DNA of 64,000 nucleotides. Source: Thalassospira marina. Its GTDB lineage: Bacteria; Pseudomonadota; Alphaproteobacteria; Rhodospirillales; Thalassospiraceae. The stretch lies in the NCBI RefSeq assembly GCF_002844375.1, contig NZ_CP024199.1, positions 4,132,001-4,196,000 on the forward strand, in the 5' to 3' direction. This document shows, piece by piece, positions 62,456-64,000 of this stretch. Positions within the stretch are counted from its first letter, which is position 1. Every line of letters begins with the position of its first letter. A program made the translations under genes and the position numbers. The notes beneath the pieces are model-generated. The model saw only the letters and a list, made by a program, of their open reading frames with translations, ran no database searches and was not told the origin of the DNA.

Positions 62456-63185
62456 CGGGTGCTACAGTGATCATTAATTTATGTTCAATACTCTTATCTA
62501 TTTCAAATTCGGGATGCGATTTCAGATATTCCCAAACCGCTGTTTTAGGGTTGTTTCCAGGCCCCCAGGGGCGGTCTGGGAACATATCTTTTGGCATATC
62601 TTCGACTACGGTATCAAATACAACACAATAGCTGCCAATGCTGGTAAGCGGCGCATAGGCCTCAAGTTCGGCTAGAACATGATCGTGAGTGTGATTACTA
62701 TCAAGGCAGACCAAGACCCGCGAATACTGCTGCGCGATTTGTTTTACCTGTTCGATGACATCTGTTGAGATGCTTGAGCCCTGAATCATTTCAATCCGGG
62801 AAGCCATCGGATGAGCCTGTATTGCCTCCTTATTGTGGGCTCTAATGTCGATGTCAATTCCAAGTACTTTCCGGCTCGAAGTACTTGGATCCATCAACTG
62901 CTTCTGTTCCATAGCATCACACATATCCAGCATGGCCAACATCGATGCGCTGAAAATTAATGACCCTCCATGAGCGATACCTGTTTCAATGATCAGATCG
63001 GGCTTTATTGACCAAATGAGTTCCTGCATCGCGACGATGTCTTGTGGAAACTGAATGATTGGTCTTTCCATCCAATCAAAGTGATACGAGTACTTATATT
63101 GGCATAATTTATTGAAATAATCCTTTGTCTCTGCCAGGAGGGATGCATCTTGGCTCATCTTTAAGATATTCTCTGATTCAATCAT
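62433..63185 (-). CDS. CmcI-like methyltransferase/hydroxylase family protein
   Basis: 250 residues. SAM-binding core LIIETGIAHGGSLIFSASML, KVLGIDIDIRAHNKEAIQAH and RVLVCLDSNHTHDHVLAEL match the cephalosporin-hydroxylase (CmcI)/rhamnosyl O-methyltransferase family. FDTVVEDMPKDMFPDRPWGP is the family's conserved late segment. In glycan clusters such proteins usually O-methylate sugars. Its start overlaps the acetyltransferase stop by one base. Confidence 0.85.
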   Translation of the reverse strand: MIESENILKMSQDASLLAETKDYFNKLCQYKYSYHFDWMERPIIQFPQDIVAMQELIWSIKPDLIIETGIAHGGSLIFSASMLAMLDMCDAMEQKQLMDPSTSSRKVLGIDIDIRAHNKEAIQAHPMASRIEMIQGSSISTDVIEQVKQIAQQYSRVLVCLDSNHTHDHVLAELEAYAPLTSIGSYCVVFDTVVEDMPKDMFPDRPWGPGNNPKTAVWEYLKSHPEFEIDKSIEHKLMITVAPDGYLKRV

Positions 63186-63838
63186 TATTTCCTCGTAATA
63201 ATTTTTGCAGGATTGCCTGCGACAACTGTGTGGCTTGGAACGTCTTTTGTTACAACTGATCCTGCTCCAACAATGGCACCTTCACCGATTTTTATACGCG
63301 GAAGTATCACAGAACCAGCACCAATCATGGTATAGTCTCCGACCATCACACAACCGCAAAGTACGGCTCCGGGCGCAACGTGTACACCCTTTCCCAAAGT
63401 ACATTCGTGATCTACGGATCCGCAATTGTTAATAATTGTAAATTCCCCGATAATGACATCACTTGAAATCATCGTTTGAGCAAGAATGTGACAGCCTTGC
63501 TCAATACACGCAGATTGCGCGATAGTGGCGGTATGGTGGATTATTTTCGGGGTAGAAATACCCAAAGCAAGAAAATTTTTACCGATTTCGAGGCGCGCGC
63601 GGCCTGAATTTCCACCAATTGCGATTGCGGCAGAAATGTCTGTTATGGGATGTTCTTTCCGCCATTTATGAAAACCGACCCAACCGTGATATAGCGGAAC
63701 ATCTTCTAAAGCCGACTTTATGCTATCATCATTATCAAATAGCGCAATTATATTGGACTTTCTGACCTGCAAGATGTCGTTTAAGACCTTTGCATGACCA
63801 GCGCTCCCCCAAATAATATATTTATTTGGTTGATTCAT
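63185..63838 (-). CDS. NeuD/PglD-like sugar O- or N-acetyltransferase
   Basis: 217 residues. N-terminal PglD-type Rossmann region YIIWGSAGHAKVLNDILQ, followed by a left-handed beta-helix of hexapeptide repeats (about residues 95-205: HHTATIAQSACIEQGCHILA, GVHVAPGAVLCGCVMVG, GAIVGAGSVVTKDVP) ending in VVAGNPAKII. It transfers acetyl from acetyl-CoA to an amino sugar or hydroxyl. It follows a DegT aminotransferase with a 17-base overlap, the pairing seen in 4-amino-4,6-dideoxy sugar synthesis (PglE-PglD). Confidence 0.9.
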   Translation of the reverse strand: MNQPNKYIIWGSAGHAKVLNDILQVRKSNIIALFDNDDSIKSALEDVPLYHGWVGFHKWRKEHPITDISAAIAIGGNSGRARLEIGKNFLALGISTPKIIHHTATIAQSACIEQGCHILAQTMISSDVIIGEFTIINNCGSVDHECTLGKGVHVAPGAVLCGCVMVGDYTMIGAGSVILPRIKIGEGAIVGAGSVVTKDVPSHTVVAGNPAKIITRK

Positions 63839-64000
63839 TGGCTATCCGAATAATTGTGCCTACAATCCTGTCTTGATCTCTATTTTTCATGTCGTGATAG
63901 CTTGGTAAATTCATTGAACGGTTTGGAATGCTCCAAGCAATTGAATTTTCAGGTCTTGGCTCAAACATAGGCATCCCGGAAAGAGGAGAAAAAAATACGC
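63822..64000 (-). CDS. DegT/DnrJ/EryC1-type aminotransferase, C-terminal end
   Basis: Only the last 59 codons are inside the window, continuing beyond position 64000. SGMPMFEPRPENSIAWSIPN, then the RSMNLPSYHDM motif and QDRIVGTIIRIANE, are the C-terminal pattern of sugar aminotransferases (the LPSY/LPSFP segment before the last helix). The overlap with the NeuD/PglD-like gene supports a joint role in making an acylated amino sugar. Too little is visible to name the sugar. Confidence 0.6.
   Translation of the reverse strand, partial: VFFSPLSGMPMFEPRPENSIAWSIPNRSMNLPSYHDMKNRDQDRIVGTIIRIANESTK

Overview
The window looks like the chromosome of a free-living, probably marine alphaproteobacterium of the Rhodospirillales, most like Thalassospira. 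This is inferred from the gene families, the moderately GC-rich third-position bias of the core genes, the abundance of tripartite tricarboxylate transporters (TTT, TctCBA), and the Wzx/Wzy polysaccharide genes. I saw no rRNA, tRNA, CRISPR array, IS element or phage gene.

Layout. (1) 1-3.7 kb is a signalling patch: a histidine kinase cut by the window edge, a small periplasmic protein of the molybdopterin-oxidoreductase fold overlapping it, a REC-EAL protein, and a divergent REC-LuxR regulator. (2) 3.7-7.0 kb is a TctDE-type two-component system translationally coupled to a periplasmic binding protein with no permease. (3) 7.07-16.2 kb holds two nearly identical tctCBA transporter operons. 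Between them lie an IclR regulator, a CaiB-type CoA-transferase and a citrate-synthase-fold (citryl-CoA lyase-like) protein. Copy 1 is divergent from tctD. Copy 2 is the tail of the CoA-transferase operon, which starts next to a regular array of four IclR-type operator sites. (4) 16.3-23.1 kb has an AbrB-family membrane protein and the histidine utilisation genes hutI, hutH, hutU and hutC with HutC-type palindromes. (5) 23.3-46.7 kb is a Wzx/Wzy exopolysaccharide locus: priming transferase, glycosyltransferases, methyltransferases, flippase, polymerase, GDP-mannose pyrophosphorylase, ligase-like protein, Wzc-like co-polymerase/kinase, a short OPX export protein, an outer-membrane beta-barrel and an Ala-rich secreted repeat protein. 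Genes at about 25.7-35.2 kb are clearly more AT-rich than their neighbours. (6) 47-55.6 kb is a sugar-acid block: kdgD, a third tctCBA, an AEC transporter, a NIPSNAP protein, an FCD-type GntR regulator and a ThDP enzyme. A shared 18-bp palindrome ties the regulator to the third transporter. (7) 55.6-64 kb is a second AT-rich glycan cluster on the minus strand: gmd, an alpha-1,2-fucosyltransferase, several glycosyltransferases, a CmcI-like methyltransferase, a NeuD/PglD-like acetyltransferase and the end of a DegT aminotransferase.

How the parts fit. The first half concerns sensing, import and breakdown of carboxylates and histidine. The most interesting unit is transporter + CoA-transferase + citrate-synthase-fold lyase under an IclR regulator, which could be a CoA-dependent route for citrate or a citrate analogue. 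The second half makes, polymerises and exports a surface polysaccharide that probably contains mannose- and fucose-derived sugars. A truncated fcl fragment abutting a shortened manC shows that this locus has been rearranged.
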